From: Streptomyces caatingaensis
GTDB lineage: Bacteria > Actinomycetota > Actinomycetes > Streptomycetales > Streptomycetaceae
Direction of reading: 5' to 3'
DNA: 64,000 nucleotides
NCBI RefSeq assembly: GCF_001187435.1
Contig: NZ_LFXA01000010.1
Location: forward strand, 110,773-174,772
In this document: piece by piece, positions 24,110 through 33,393 of the stretch
Numbering within the stretch: position 1 is the stretch's first letter
Layout of the letters: every line of letters starts with the position of its first letter
Translations under genes and position numbers: made by a program
The notes under the pieces: model-generated
Told to the model about the DNA's origin: nothing
The model's input: the letters and a program-made list of their open reading frames with translations, nothing else
Databases searched by the model: none

Positions 24110-25108
24110 GTGGCCCCCCGGATCCCGCACCTCGACGGGCGCCGCGCCGTCCGGGCGGGCGCCGTGGCCGCCGTGCTGTGCGCGCTGCTGGCGTGGTGGC
24201 TGGCGGCGCCGGAGGGGACGCCGTCCCCCTCGGGCCGGATGTCGATCGCCACCGGGACGCCGTCCGGCGTCTACGCCAAGTACGGCGCGCTGCTCAAGGA
24301 CGACCTGGCCCGCGACCTGCCCGCGCTGGACGTCCGGGTCCGCCACAGCCAGGGCTCGCTCGACAACCTGCGCCAGGTGGCCTCCGGCGAGGCCGACTTC
24401 GCCATCGCGACGGCGGACGCGGTCGCCACGTACGTCGACGAGCGGCGCCCGGGCGCCGGGCGGCTGCGCGCCTGCGCCCGGCTCTACGACGACTACATCC
24501 ACCTGGTGGTGCGCGCCGACGCGCGCGTCGGCTCCGTGCGCGACCTGCGGGGACTCAAGGTCGGCGTGGGGGCCGACGCCTCGGGGGTGCAGCTGATCGC
24601 CCGGCGGCTGCTGGGGGCCGGCGGGCTCGACCCCGAGCGGGACGTCGTCCCGGTCAAGGCGGGCATCGACACCCTGCCGCGGCTGCTGCGCGAGGGCGGC
24701 GTGGACGCCTTCTTCTGGTCCGGCGGGCTGCCCACGGCCGGCCTCCAGACGCTCAGCCGGCAGCTTCCGCTCCGCTTCGTCCCGCTCGGCGACACGCTCG
24801 CCCCGCTGCGGAGGCTGGGCGACGAGGCCCGCCACTACCGCGCGGCGGTGATGCCGACCGACGCCTACCCCTACGCCCACGCCACCGAGCCGGTGCGGAC
24901 CATCGCGGTCGCGAACCTCCTCATCACCACCGACCGCACCGACGCCGCCCTCACGGAGGGCGTCACCCGCACCGTGATCGACAGCCGGGACCGCATCGGC
25001 AAGGAGGTGCACGCGGCCCAGCTCGTGGACCTGCGGACGGCGGTGTTCACCGACCCGCTCCCCCTGCACACCGGCGCGCGCCGCTACTACGTCTCGGGCA
25101 AGCCCTGA
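24110..25108 (+). CDS. TAXI-family solute-binding protein (TRAP-associated), orphan
   Basis: The 332-residue protein has one N-terminal hydrophobic segment (AVAAVLCALLAWWLAAP, about 17-34) and then a TAXI periplasmic-binding fold. Features are ATGTPSGVYAKYGALLKDDL near 48, the SQGSLDNLRQVASGEADFAIATADAV block near 85-110 and DLRGLKVGVGADASGVQ. TAXI proteins deliver ligands, in characterised cases glutamate/glutamine, to TRAP permeases; no TRAP membrane subunit is encoded here. GTG 24110 is the most plausible start because it places the membrane segment near the N-terminus; an extension to 23978 overlaps the miaB promoter. Its 3' end overlaps that of gluK by 22 bp, tail to tail, which suggests a link with glutamate sensing (inference). 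Confidence 0.82.
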   Translation: MAPRIPHLDGRRAVRAGAVAAVLCALLAWWLAAPEGTPSPSGRMSIATGTPSGVYAKYGALLKDDLARDLPALDVRVRHSQGSLDNLRQVASGEADFAIATADAVATYVDERRPGAGRLRACARLYDDYIHLVVRADARVGSVRDLRGLKVGVGADASGVQLIARRLLGAGGLDPERDVVPVKAGIDTLPRLLREGGVDAFFWSGGLPTAGLQTLSRQLPLRFVPLGDTLAPLRRLGDEARHYRAAVMPTDAYPYAHATEPVRTIAVANLLITTDRTDAALTEGVTRTVIDSRDRIGKEVHAAQLVDLRTAVFTDPLPLHTGARRYYVSGKP

Positions 25109-26499
25109 TCCGGGGGCCGTTCGCGCGGCACCCGGATCGTCACCCGCAGCCCCCGCGGCGCGTTGGGCGCGTACGACAGGGTGGCGCCGCCCGCGGCGAG
25201 CAGGGCGCGGGAGATGGACAGGCCGAGGCCGGAGCCCGAGACGTTCTGGTGACGTCCGCTGCGCCAGAACCGGTCGCCGACGCGGGCGAGTTCCTCCTCG
25301 GTCAGCCCGGGGCCCTCGTCGGCCACGGTGACCGTCACCCGGTCCCCGACGACGGCCAGGGAGACCTCGACCCTCGTCCCGGCGGGCGTGAACTTCAGCG
25401 CGTTGTCCACGACGGCGTCCAGCGCGCTGGACAGGGCGACCGGATCCGCCCAGCCGGTCGCGGCGGGCGGGCCCGTGTACTCCAGGGCGACCTCCTCGCG
25501 CTCCGCCACCGGGGTCCAGGCGCCGACCCGGTCGGCGACCAGCCGGGCGATGTCGGTCAGCTGGAGGTCGGCGGCACTGTGCTCGGCGAGCGCCAGGTCC
25601 AGCAGGTCGTCCAGGACGCGGGCCAGGCGCTTGCCCTCGGCGCGCACCGAGGCGACCTCCGCGTGCCCCTCGGGCAGGTCGAGGGCGAGCAGGTCGATCC
25701 TCAGCAGCAGGGCCGCGAGCGGGTTGCGGAGCTGGTGGGAGGCGTCGGCGACGAAGGCGCGCTGCTGCTCCAGGACGCTCTCGACGTTGTCCGCCATCTC
25801 GTTGAACGACCGGGCCAGGCGCCGGAGTTCGGGCGGTCCGCTGTCGGCCGCGACGCGCGCCTTCAGCCGGCCCTTGGCCATGCCGTGGGCGGCGGCGTCC
25901 AGGGTCCGTACGGGCCGCAGCACCCAGCCGGTGAGCCGGAACGCCGCGGCGACGGCCAGCAGCATGGCGGCGGTCTCGCCCGCGGCCAGCAGCAGCCAGC
26001 GGTGCAGGATGCGTGAACGCAGGGCCCCGGTGGGCGAGTCGGTGACGACGACCGCGACGACGTCGCCGTCCCGGATGACGGGCGAGGCGACGGTGAGCCG
26101 GCCGTGGCGCCAGGGCCAGACCTGGGCGGGGTCGTGGCTGCGGCGGCCGGCGAGGGCCTCGTCGAACGCCCGCCGGCCCTCCCCGCGGTCCGGCGCCCGC
26201 CAGCCGGCGGGGGCGGCGGCCACGGCGGTCCGGTCGCGCCGGAAGACCCCGGCCCGGATGCCGTACAGCTCCTCGTAGCGGGTCAGTTCGGCGCTCAGCG
26301 TCGCCGTCCGCTCGTCCGCACCGGACTGCTGGAGGCCGACGAACTGGGCCAGCGCGGCGAAGCGGGCGGTGTCGTCGATCCGGTCCACGACGACGCGCTG
26401 CTGGAGCACGGCGGCCGTGCCGGCGCCGAGCGGCAGCCCGAGGGCGAGCAGCACTCCGGCCATCAGGACGATGAGGAGCGGGAGGAGGCGGGCGCGCAC
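25087..26499 (-). CDS. gluK: Sensor histidine kinase, GluK-type
   Basis: A 470-residue membrane kinase. The first transmembrane segment is at about 5-28 (LLPLLIVLMAGVLLALGLPL). An extracytoplasmic region of about 120 residues follows, and the second membrane segment is at about 155-180, leading into HAMP (VLRPVRTLDAAAHGMAKG). HisKA contains the phospho-His in VADASHQLRNPLAAL near 254. The ATPase domain shows the N box DNALKFTPAG, DEGPGL and GSGLGLSI. The start GTG 26499 is 12 bp beyond the gluR stop, so gluR-gluK is a tight operon. In S. coelicolor the pair beside gluABCD is called GluR-GluK and responds to glutamate (recalled); synteny is the basis for the name. Its stop overlaps the convergent TAXI gene. 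Confidence 0.85.
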   Translation of the reverse strand: MRARLLPLLIVLMAGVLLALGLPLGAGTAAVLQQRVVVDRIDDTARFAALAQFVGLQQSGADERTATLSAELTRYEELYGIRAGVFRRDRTAVAAAPAGWRAPDRGEGRRAFDEALAGRRSHDPAQVWPWRHGRLTVASPVIRDGDVVAVVVTDSPTGALRSRILHRWLLLAAGETAAMLLAVAAAFRLTGWVLRPVRTLDAAAHGMAKGRLKARVAADSGPPELRRLARSFNEMADNVESVLEQQRAFVADASHQLRNPLAALLLRIDLLALDLPEGHAEVASVRAEGKRLARVLDDLLDLALAEHSAADLQLTDIARLVADRVGAWTPVAEREEVALEYTGPPAATGWADPVALSSALDAVVDNALKFTPAGTRVEVSLAVVGDRVTVTVADEGPGLTEEELARVGDRFWRSGRHQNVSGSGLGLSISRALLAAGGATLSYAPNAPRGLRVTIRVPRERPPDQGLPET

Positions 26500-26510
26500 G
26501 GGCGGCGCCG

Positions 26511-27215
26511 TCAGGCCGCGGGGACGACGATTTTGTACCCGACGCCCCGCACGGTCTCGATGAGGGCGGGCATGCGCAGCTTGGCGCGGAGCGAGGCGAC
26601 ATGCACCTCGAGGGTTCGTCCCGTCCCCTCCCAACTCGTGCGCCACACCTCGCTGATGATCTGTTCCCGGCGGAAGACGACGCCGGGGCGCCGCGCGAGC
26701 AGGGCCAGCAGGTCGAACTCCTTGCGGGTGAGGGGGACCACGACGCCGTCCACGGCGACGCGGCGGGTGGGCAGTTCGATGGTGAGCCGCCCCAGGCGCA
26801 GTTCGCTCCCGGGGGAGCCCTCGGACGGCCCCGCGCGCCCCTCGGCGGGTGGCGTGCGCCGGGCGACGGCGTGGATGCGCGCGAGGAGTTCGCCGGTGTC
26901 GTACGGCTTGACGACGTAGTCGTCGGCCCCCAGGTTCAGGCCGTGGATCTTGGAGCGGGTGTCGGCGCGGGCGGTGACCATGATGACGGGGGTGCTGCCC
27001 GCCCGCCGGATCCGGCCGCAGACCTCGAAGCCGTCCTGGTCGGGCAGCCCGAGGTCGAGCAGCACCACCCCGAACGGGGCGCCGTCGCCGGGCAGGAGCG
27101 CCTGCAGGGCCTCCTCGCCGCTGCGGGCGTGGGTGACGGAGAAGCCGTGCCGGGCCAGGACGGCCGACAGGGCCGCGGCGACGTGGTCGTCGTCCTCGAC
27201 GAGCAGCAGTCTCAT
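26511..27215 (-). CDS. gluR: OmpR-family response regulator, GluR-type
   Basis: The 234-residue regulator has a receiver domain (1-118) with acidic pocket EDDD at 7-10, phospho-acceptor Asp54 (LLDLGLPDQDG), switch Thr in MVTARA and Lys in VVKPYDTGELL. An OmpR/PhoB winged helix follows at about 135-232 (LTRKEFDLLALLARRPGVV, TLEVHVASLRAKL, VRGVGYKI). Start ATG 27215 follows GGAGG; a longer frame to 27287 has no ribosome site. It is divergent from gluA across 264 bp, the region where GluR is reported to bind in S. coelicolor (recalled). The expected role is control of the gluABCD importer with gluK. Confidence 0.88.
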   Translation of the reverse strand: MRLLLVEDDDHVAAALSAVLARHGFSVTHARSGEEALQALLPGDGAPFGVVLLDLGLPDQDGFEVCGRIRRAGSTPVIMVTARADTRSKIHGLNLGADDYVVKPYDTGELLARIHAVARRTPPAEGRAGPSEGSPGSELRLGRLTIELPTRRVAVDGVVVPLTRKEFDLLALLARRPGVVFRREQIISEVWRTSWEGTGRTLEVHVASLRAKLRMPALIETVRGVGYKIVVPAA

Positions 27216-27478
27216 CGTCCTCCGTCCCGGTCCGCCGGCTGGGTGCGGCACCCCCGCATCCACGCCGATGGACGCGGCGTACGTCAAGGGGGCCCGGTGG
27301 GCCGGAGGGCTTCCGTTATGGAGCCGGTACGCCTCCGCGCGCCCCCGTGCGCCCGTTCACCGACCGTGTCCGTGTGCGGCCGTTTCGTTATGCTCAATTT
27401 CCGCTCAGATGTAATGACGCTGGTCGTGACGGCTCACTACTGTCCTCTCAACCGAGGAGGACGGAGCGTGGAACGCCG
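27216..27478. promoter_or_regulatory. gluR-gluA divergent control region
   Basis: These 263 bp separate gluR (-) and gluA (+). CGTTATG occurs twice in direct orientation inside similar contexts (TTCCGTTATGG near 27311 and TTTCGTTATGC near 27383), a candidate for regulator half-sites. The A/T-richer stretch 27383-27425 is the likeliest promoter zone for gluA. I cannot assign exact -10/-35 elements. Confidence 0.45.
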
Positions 27479-28255
<777 letters not shown>

Positions 28256-28291
28256 GACCCGCCCCCATACCGCCATGCAAAGGACGCGCAG

Positions 28292-29212
28292 ATGAAGCTC
28301 CGCAAGACCGCCGCGGCGGCCGCCGTGGTCGTGGCACTGTCCGTGACGGCGACCGCCTGCGGGAAGGAGGGCAGCCCGGACGACAAGAAGGACGGGGCCA
28401 CCGGCGGATCCTCCGCACCCGCGGCACCGAAGTACCGGGTCAACACCGCGGCGGACGTGAAGGGTTCACCCGTCTTCGAGAAGATCAAGGGCAAGAAGAT
28501 CACCATCGGCACCAAGGCCGACCAGCCCAACCTCGGCTTCGAGAATCCCGGCACGAAGACGCGCTCCGGCTTCGACGTGGAGATCGCCAAGATGGTCGCG
28601 GCCGACCTCGGCTTCGACGAGAGCCACATCGAATTCAGGACCGTGCCCTCGGAGTCGCGCGAGACGCAGATCGCCAGCGGCGGCGTCGACCTGTACGTCG
28701 GCACGTACACGATCAACGACGAGCGCAAGAAGCAGGTCGGCTTCGCCGGCCCGTACTACATCGCCGGGCAGGACCTGCTGGTCACCTCCGACAGCTCCGT
28801 CAAGGGCCCGGAGGACGTCAAGGGCAAGAAGGTCTGCTCCGCCACCGGCTCCACCCCGCTCAAGCGGATCAAGGAGGCCAAGTACGGCGCCGCCGAGGTC
28901 AAGGCCCAGCAGGGCTACCAGCTCTGCGTCCAGGAACTCGTCAACGGCACGGTCGACATCGTCACCACGGACGACGCGATCCTCAAGGGCTACGCGGCGC
29001 AGAACGGCGGCAAGCTCAAGGTCGTCGGCAAGCCGTTCTCCAAGGAGCCGTACGGCATCGGGCTGAAGAAGGACGACAAGGCGCTGCGCGAGGCGGTCAA
29101 CAAGGCCCTGGAGGCGCACGAGAAGAACGGCGACTGGAAGAAGGCGTACGACGCGACCCTCGGCCGGTCCGGCAGCGAGGCCCCGGCCCCGCCCGCCGTC
29201 GAGCGCTACTGA
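28292..29212 (+). CDS. gluB: Glutamate-binding lipoprotein
   Basis: The 306-residue extracellular receptor begins with a lipoprotein signal (MKLRKTAAAAAVVVALSVTATACGK; modified Cys near 23). A Ser/Ala/Asp-rich linker follows, then a type II periplasmic-binding fold of SBP family 3. Conserved pieces are KITIGTKADQPNLGF near 68, SGFDVEIAKMVAADLGF near 92, GGVDLYVGTYTINDERK near 128 and VDIVTTDDAILKGYA near 225. GKKVCSATGSTP and YQLCVQEL contain a likely disulphide pair. It lies 36 bp after gluA with AAAGGA upstream of the start. Confidence 0.94.
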   Translation: MKLRKTAAAAAVVVALSVTATACGKEGSPDDKKDGATGGSSAPAAPKYRVNTAADVKGSPVFEKIKGKKITIGTKADQPNLGFENPGTKTRSGFDVEIAKMVAADLGFDESHIEFRTVPSESRETQIASGGVDLYVGTYTINDERKKQVGFAGPYYIAGQDLLVTSDSSVKGPEDVKGKKVCSATGSTPLKRIKEAKYGAAEVKAQQGYQLCVQELVNGTVDIVTTDDAILKGYAAQNGGKLKVVGKPFSKEPYGIGLKKDDKALREAVNKALEAHEKNGDWKKAYDATLGRSGSEAPAPPAVERY

Positions 29213-29271
29213 CGCGGCCCGGCCCGGAGAGCGCGATGCCCCGGAGAGCCCTGTGACCCCGGAGAAGTGAC

Positions 29272-29922
29272 GTGAACGTTCTGTCGGACCACTTCGCGGA
29301 GTTCCGCGAAGGCTTCCTGGGCACCGTCGAACTGACGGCGTCCAGCGCCCTGCTCGCCCTCGTCCTGGGCATCCTGATCGCCGGGTTCCGCGTGTCGCCG
29401 GTGCCCGCGCTGCGCGCGTTCGGCACGGCGTGGGTGACGCTGCTGCGCAACACCCCGCTCGTGCTGCTCTTCCTGGCCGTCACCCTGGGCCTGCCGGCAC
29501 TCGGGCTCAAGGGCTGGGACTCGTTCTGGCTCGCCGTCCTCGCCCTCGGCTGCTACACCTCGGCCTTCGTCTGCGAGGCGGTGCGCTCGGGCATCAACAC
29601 CGTGCCGGTGGGCCAGGCCGAGGCCGCCCGGTCGATCGGGATGACCTTCACCCAGACCCTGGGGCAGATCGTCCTGCCCCAGGCGGCCCGCACCGCGATA
29701 CCCCCGATCGGCAGCCTGATGATCGCCCTCGCCAAGAACACCGCCATCGCCTCGGGCTTCAACGTCGCGGAACTCGCGGCCCTCCAGAAGCAGTTGAACG
29801 CCGACGAGGGCTACAACATCTATGTGATCTTCCTCTGGATCGCCCTCTGCTACCTCATCATCACCTTCGCCATCAGCGGCCTCTTCCGGCTGCTGGAGAG
29901 CAGGCTGGCGGTGACCCGATGA
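29272..29922 (+). CDS. gluC: Glutamate ABC transporter permease subunit
   Basis: A 216-residue inner-membrane permease with about five hydrophobic helices. The coupling EAA loop is EAARSIGMTFTQTLGQIVLPQA near 118-140, which contacts GluA. The start is GTG 29272 with CCGGAGAAG six bases upstream. Its stop overlaps the start of gluD (ATGA), indicating translational coupling. Confidence 0.94.
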   Translation: MNVLSDHFAEFREGFLGTVELTASSALLALVLGILIAGFRVSPVPALRAFGTAWVTLLRNTPLVLLFLAVTLGLPALGLKGWDSFWLAVLALGCYTSAFVCEAVRSGINTVPVGQAEAARSIGMTFTQTLGQIVLPQAARTAIPPIGSLMIALAKNTAIASGFNVAELAALQKQLNADEGYNIYVIFLWIALCYLIITFAISGLFRLLESRLAVTR

Positions 29923-30794
29923 GCGCGAGCGTCCTCTACGACGCGCCCGGCCCCAGGGCCCGCGTCCGCAACCGGATCTACGGCGCGGTCTCCGTCCTCG
30001 CCATCGTCGGCCTGGTGGCCTTCGTGATCCAACGGCTCGACACCACCGGCCAGTTCCAGGCCGGGCTGTGGGAGGCGTACGAGTACACCGACACCCAGCA
30101 CCGGATCCTCGACGGCCTGCTGACGACGCTCAAGACCTTCGGGATCGCGGCCCTGCTGTCCCTGGCGCTGGGCGCCCTGCTGGCCACCGCGCGGCTCTCC
30201 GACCACCGGCCGGTGCGCTGGACGGCGACCGTGGTCGTGGAGTTCTTCCGCGCCATGCCGCTGCTCATCATGATCTTCCTGCTGTACGCGGCGGTCTTCA
30301 CCAACGACCCCATGTGGGCGCTGGTCATCGGGCTGACGCTCTACAACGGCTCCGTGCAGGCGGAGATCTTCCGCTCCGGCATCAACGCGGTGGCCAAGGG
30401 CCAGAGCGAGGCGGCCCACGCGCTCGGGCTGCGCAAGACGCAGGTGATGGTGCACGTCCTCGTCCCGCAGGCCGTGCGGTCGATGCTGCCCTCGATCATC
30501 AGCCAGCTCGTGGTGACGCTGAAGGACACCGCGCTGGGCTTCATCATCCTCTACGAGGAACTCCTCTTCGTGGGCAAGGCGTTCGCCGCCCAGACCCAGC
30601 CCGTGAACGGCGTCTACGCCTTCATCCCCATGGTCATCGTCTTCGGCTCGATCTACATCCTGCTCTGCCTGGCCCTCTCCGGCGTGGCGACCTGGATCGA
30701 ACGGCGCACGAAACGCTCGCGCAAGGGCGCCCCTCCCGCTCCCCCCGTGGCCGTCGACCTCGGGACCGGCGGGTCCGGTGTGGTGAACCCCTGA
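29919..30794 (+). CDS. gluD: Glutamate ABC transporter permease subunit
   Basis: The 291-residue partner permease pairs with GluC. It has a cytoplasmic N-terminus, a first membrane helix at about 20-37, a further set of helices from about 60 and an EAA loop (SEAAHALGLRKTQVMVHVLVPQA near 165). A basic C-terminal tail (ERRTKRSRKG) is longer than in enteric homologues. ATG 29919 overlaps the gluC stop by four bases. A two-tier hairpin follows the stop and probably ends the gluABCD transcript. Confidence 0.94.
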   Translation: MSASVLYDAPGPRARVRNRIYGAVSVLAIVGLVAFVIQRLDTTGQFQAGLWEAYEYTDTQHRILDGLLTTLKTFGIAALLSLALGALLATARLSDHRPVRWTATVVVEFFRAMPLLIMIFLLYAAVFTNDPMWALVIGLTLYNGSVQAEIFRSGINAVAKGQSEAAHALGLRKTQVMVHVLVPQAVRSMLPSIISQLVVTLKDTALGFIILYEELLFVGKAFAAQTQPVNGVYAFIPMVIVFGSIYILLCLALSGVATWIERRTKRSRKGAPPAPPVAVDLGTGGSGVVNP

Positions 30795-30814
30795 CGCGCC
30801 GCGGGGGCACGCGT

Positions 30815-30860
30815 GGCGTGCGGCGTCCGTGGTCCGCTCCGGGCCACGGGGGCGCACGCC
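30815..30860 (+). terminator. Probable gluABCD terminator (nested hairpin)
   Basis: GGCGTGCG (30815-30822) pairs with CGCACGCC (30853-30860). Inside it CCGTGG (30827-30832) pairs with CCACGG (30844-30849). It lies 21 bp after the gluD stop and has no T tract. Confidence 0.6.
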
Positions 30861-30891
30861 ACCGGCGCGCCGCCGGGGGACCACTGATCAC

Positions 30892-30920
30892 TTGACGCAA
30901 GCAGCGGCAATGGGTTGCAT
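30892..30920 (+). promoter_or_regulatory. Candidate sigma-70-type promoter of the FAD monooxygenase gene
   Basis: TTGACG (30892-30897) is separated by 17 bp from TTGCAT (30915-30920). A transcript starting about 7-8 bases later would favour GTG 30963 over the upstream TTG 30915 as the start of the next gene. Confidence 0.4.
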
Positions 30921-30962
30921 ACGTTCTGTGATCGCGCTCCGTCTCCTCAACCGCCCCGCACC

Positions 30963-32702
30963 GTGGACCCGGTGACCGTCGTCGGGGCCGGCCCCGTCGG
31001 CCTCGCGCTCGCCCTGTCCCTCGCCCGGTACGAGGTGCCCGTCGTCGTCCTCGACGAGAGGCCGGCCGACGACGCGGACCTCGCCGACCGGCGGCTCGCC
31101 CGCACCGCCGTCCTCCGGCCCGACACGGCCGGCATGCTGGAGCGGCTCGGCTGCACGACGGCGGAGGGCGCCCGGTGGTCCGGGTGGCGCACGATGCGGC
31201 GGCGCGGGCTGGTGGCACGGCTTCCTTTCAGCGAGCCGGACGCGGAGAAGGAACCGGACGAAACGCCTCCCGACGGCGACCCGTCGGCCCCGGACGCCCC
31301 CGTGGCCGCTCCGGCCCCGCCGGGCGGCCCGTCCCCGCTGCATCTCCCCCAGCACGCGCTGGTGCGGGAGCTGCGCGCCGCCCTCGCCGGCCGCGAGGAG
31401 GTGCGGATCGTCCCCGGCAGCCGCGTCACCGTGCTCCAGCAGGACGCCGACGGGATCACCCTGCGCACCCGGGGCGAGAACGGCTCGACCTGGCGGGCCG
31501 GTTACCTGGTCGGCTGCGACGGCCCCCGGTCCGTGGTCCGCAAGCTCCTCGGCGCCCGCTTCCCCGGCCGCACCGCGGTCGAGCGGTACGCGGTGGCGGC
31601 GCTGCGCACCGAACTCCCCTGGCCGGGCGAGGCCGTTCTCCAGCGCTCGCCGCTGCGCGGGGCCGAGGTGACGGCCCGTCCGCTGCCGGACGGGGTCTGG
31701 CGGCTGGACTGGCTGCTGCCGCCGGACGGCGGGCTGGTCACGCCCGAGGATCTGATCGGCCACATCCACGACACCCTCGGCGCCTGGTGCGGGGAGGTGC
31801 CCCGGTACGAGCTCCTGGACACCGGTGTGTACGCCGTCCACCACCGGCTCGCGCGCCGCTGGCGCTGCGGGCGGGCCTTCCTGGCCGGAGACGCCGCCCA
31901 TCTGCTGGGCGCGCTCGGCACCCAGGGGCTCGACGAGGGGCTGCGGGACGCGGGCAACCTCGCCTGGAAGCTGGCCCAGGCCTGGCACCACGGGGCGTCC
32001 GAGGCGCTGCTCGACAGCTACGAGGCCGAGCGGCGGGAGGCCGTCGGGGCCCGGCTGCGGGCCGCCGACCGGGCGCTGCCCGCCGTACGGGGCGCGGGCG
32101 GCTGGCGCACGGTCCGGCGCGTGGTGGTGCCGGGCGCCGTGCGGAGCCACGACGCGCTGCTGACGGAAGGGCACGTGGGGCTCGGGACGCTGGGCGAGCC
32201 CGCGGTGCACACCCGTACGCCCCTGGCCCCGGCGGCGCCACCGGCCGGCTCCGTGCCGGTGGGCACCCCGGTCGGGGCACCCGTGGCGGACGTGCCGGTC
32301 ACGGCGCCGGACGGCTCGGCCGTGCGGCTGCGCGACCGGCTGGACGGGCCGCTGCTGGTGGTGCTGGTCGCCCCCGGCACCGGGGTCTGGGAGCGGCGGC
32401 ACTGGCTGCGCGCCGGACTGATGCCCGGCCTGGCGGCGGCCGTCGGCGCCCTCCCCGTGCGGGCCGAACTCCTCGTCGCCGAGGGCTATCCCGGGGCCGC
32501 GGCGCACACCGTGCTCGTGGTGCGGCCGGACGGCCACCTGGTGGCGGCGGTGTCCGGCGTGCGGCCGGCGGAGCTGTACGCCTGCGCGGACGCGATCCGC
32601 GGCGGCGCCCCGGAGCCGGCCCGGGAGACGGGCACGGATCTCGTCAAGGAGCCCTCGGAGAAGGCCCATCCGGCTCCCCGTGAGGCTTCGGCCAAGCGTT
32701 GA
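30963..32702 (+). CDS. FAD-dependent aromatic-ring monooxygenase (PheA/TfdB group)
   Basis: A 579-residue flavoprotein hydroxylase of the class that uses NAD(P)H and O2 on aromatic or polyketide rings. The FAD site is GAGPVGLALALSLARYEVPV near 8-30, the DG motif is GCDGPRSVVRKLL near 180, and the second FAD motif GDAAH...GTQGLDEGLRDAGNLAWKL lies near 305-335. A Pro/Asp/Ala-rich insert (about 85-125) and a thioredoxin-like C-terminal domain (about 445-550) are present. The substrate is unknown; no biosynthetic partners are nearby. The start is uncertain: GTG 30963 (VDPVTVVGAGPVG) agrees with a candidate promoter, while TTG 30915 would add 16 residues. Confidence 0.85.
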   Translation: MDPVTVVGAGPVGLALALSLARYEVPVVVLDERPADDADLADRRLARTAVLRPDTAGMLERLGCTTAEGARWSGWRTMRRRGLVARLPFSEPDAEKEPDETPPDGDPSAPDAPVAAPAPPGGPSPLHLPQHALVRELRAALAGREEVRIVPGSRVTVLQQDADGITLRTRGENGSTWRAGYLVGCDGPRSVVRKLLGARFPGRTAVERYAVAALRTELPWPGEAVLQRSPLRGAEVTARPLPDGVWRLDWLLPPDGGLVTPEDLIGHIHDTLGAWCGEVPRYELLDTGVYAVHHRLARRWRCGRAFLAGDAAHLLGALGTQGLDEGLRDAGNLAWKLAQAWHHGASEALLDSYEAERREAVGARLRAADRALPAVRGAGGWRTVRRVVVPGAVRSHDALLTEGHVGLGTLGEPAVHTRTPLAPAAPPAGSVPVGTPVGAPVADVPVTAPDGSAVRLRDRLDGPLLVVLVAPGTGVWERRHWLRAGLMPGLAAAVGALPVRAELLVAEGYPGAAAHTVLVVRPDGHLVAAVSGVRPAELYACADAIRGGAPEPARETGTDLVKEPSEKAHPAPREASAKR

Positions 32703-32734
32703 CCCGTCCGGCGGGCCGTGGTTGACTCCGGCCC

Positions 32735-32821
32735 GTGAGCGACAGGGGTGCGCGTTTCTGGCGGAGGGTCCATGTGGACCTGCTCCGCTACGCGGGCTGT
32801 GTCTGTCGCCCGTCCTGCTGA
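32735..32821 (+). CDS. Cysteine-rich leader peptide upstream of cysteine dioxygenase
   Basis: A 28-codon reading frame starts GTG 32735 (MSDRGARF...) and ends with ...VDLLRYAGCVCRPSC and TGA 32819-32821. The HVDLLRYAGCxCR pattern with three Cys codons in the last eight matches a recurrent actinobacterial leader-peptide type found before sulphur-metabolism genes. In mycobacteria related poly-Cys upstream frames attenuate translation according to cysteine supply (established there, inferred here). A short inverted repeat CGGGC/GCCCG (32793-32797, 32808-32812) brackets the Cys codons. The next gene, cysteine dioxygenase, starts 47 bp later. The frame is too short to be found by length-based gene calling. 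Confidence 0.85.
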   Translation: MSDRGARFWRRVHVDLLRYAGCVCRPSC

Positions 32822-32868
32822 TCCGCGGTGTCCTGCTGTGCTGTTCGCGATCGACCAGGGCGGTTCCG

Positions 32869-33393
32869 TTGTCCTTCACTGCTCCCTCCCCTTCCCTCGG
32901 CGCGCCCTCGGCGGCCGAACTCCTCCGTTTCGCACGGGACGTGGCCGCCGACGCGTCCCTCGTCTCCTCGCTCCCCCTCGATCCCGAGGGCCGTACCTGG
33001 ATCCGCCTGGAAGGTCCCGGCGGGAGCCAGGCCTGGCTGATCGGCTGGCCGCCGGGCACCGGCACGGGCTGGCACGACCACGGCGGCTCGCACGGCGCCT
33101 TCGCCACGGCGACCGGCCGGCTCACCGAGCAGTCGCTCGCGACACAACTCCCCACCGAGGGCTGGACCTTGCTCGAACTCGCGGAGGGCGTCGACCGCGA
33201 GCGGCAGCTCACCGCCCGGCACGGCCGGGCCTTCGGCCCGCACCACGTCCACCAGGTGTTCAACCCCTCGGAGGAGGAGCACGCCGTGTCGGTGCACGCC
33301 TACTACCCGCCGCTGCCGCTGATGCGGCGCTACGGCCGGAGCGGGCGCGTCCTGCGCCTGGAGGAGGTCGAGTGGCCCGAGGAGTGGGCATGA
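32869..33393 (+). CDS. Cysteine dioxygenase (cupin)
   Basis: The enzyme oxidises L-cysteine to cysteine sulphinate with Fe(II) and O2. The 174-residue product has the cupin metal site: His69 and His71 in GWHDHGGSHG and His128 in HHVHQVFNP. SVHAYYPPL, typical of bacterial type I enzymes, follows near 141. I place the start at TTG 32869, which has AGGGCGG about six bases upstream. The open frame reaches back to 32680, but that would overlap the leader peptide in another frame. Its stop overlaps the rhodanese start (ATGA). The leader peptide suggests cysteine-dependent expression. Confidence 0.88.
   Translation: MSFTAPSPSLGAPSAAELLRFARDVAADASLVSSLPLDPEGRTWIRLEGPGGSQAWLIGWPPGTGTGWHDHGGSHGAFATATGRLTEQSLATQLPTEGWTLLELAEGVDRERQLTARHGRAFGPHHVHQVFNPSEEEHAVSVHAYYPPLPLMRRYGRSGRVLRLEEVEWPEEWA

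Noticed and set aside
30915..30962. TTG 30915 as start of the FAD monooxygenase
   Set aside because: It lies inside a candidate -10 region and has no ribosome site; GTG 30963 gives the expected VDPVTVVGAGPVG start. The point remains uncertain.
32748..33389. Long N-terminal extension of the rhodanese frame (includes MWTCSATRAV)
   Set aside because: It overlaps cysteine dioxygenase in another phase; the real start is the ATGA overlap at 33390 with GAGGAG upstream.
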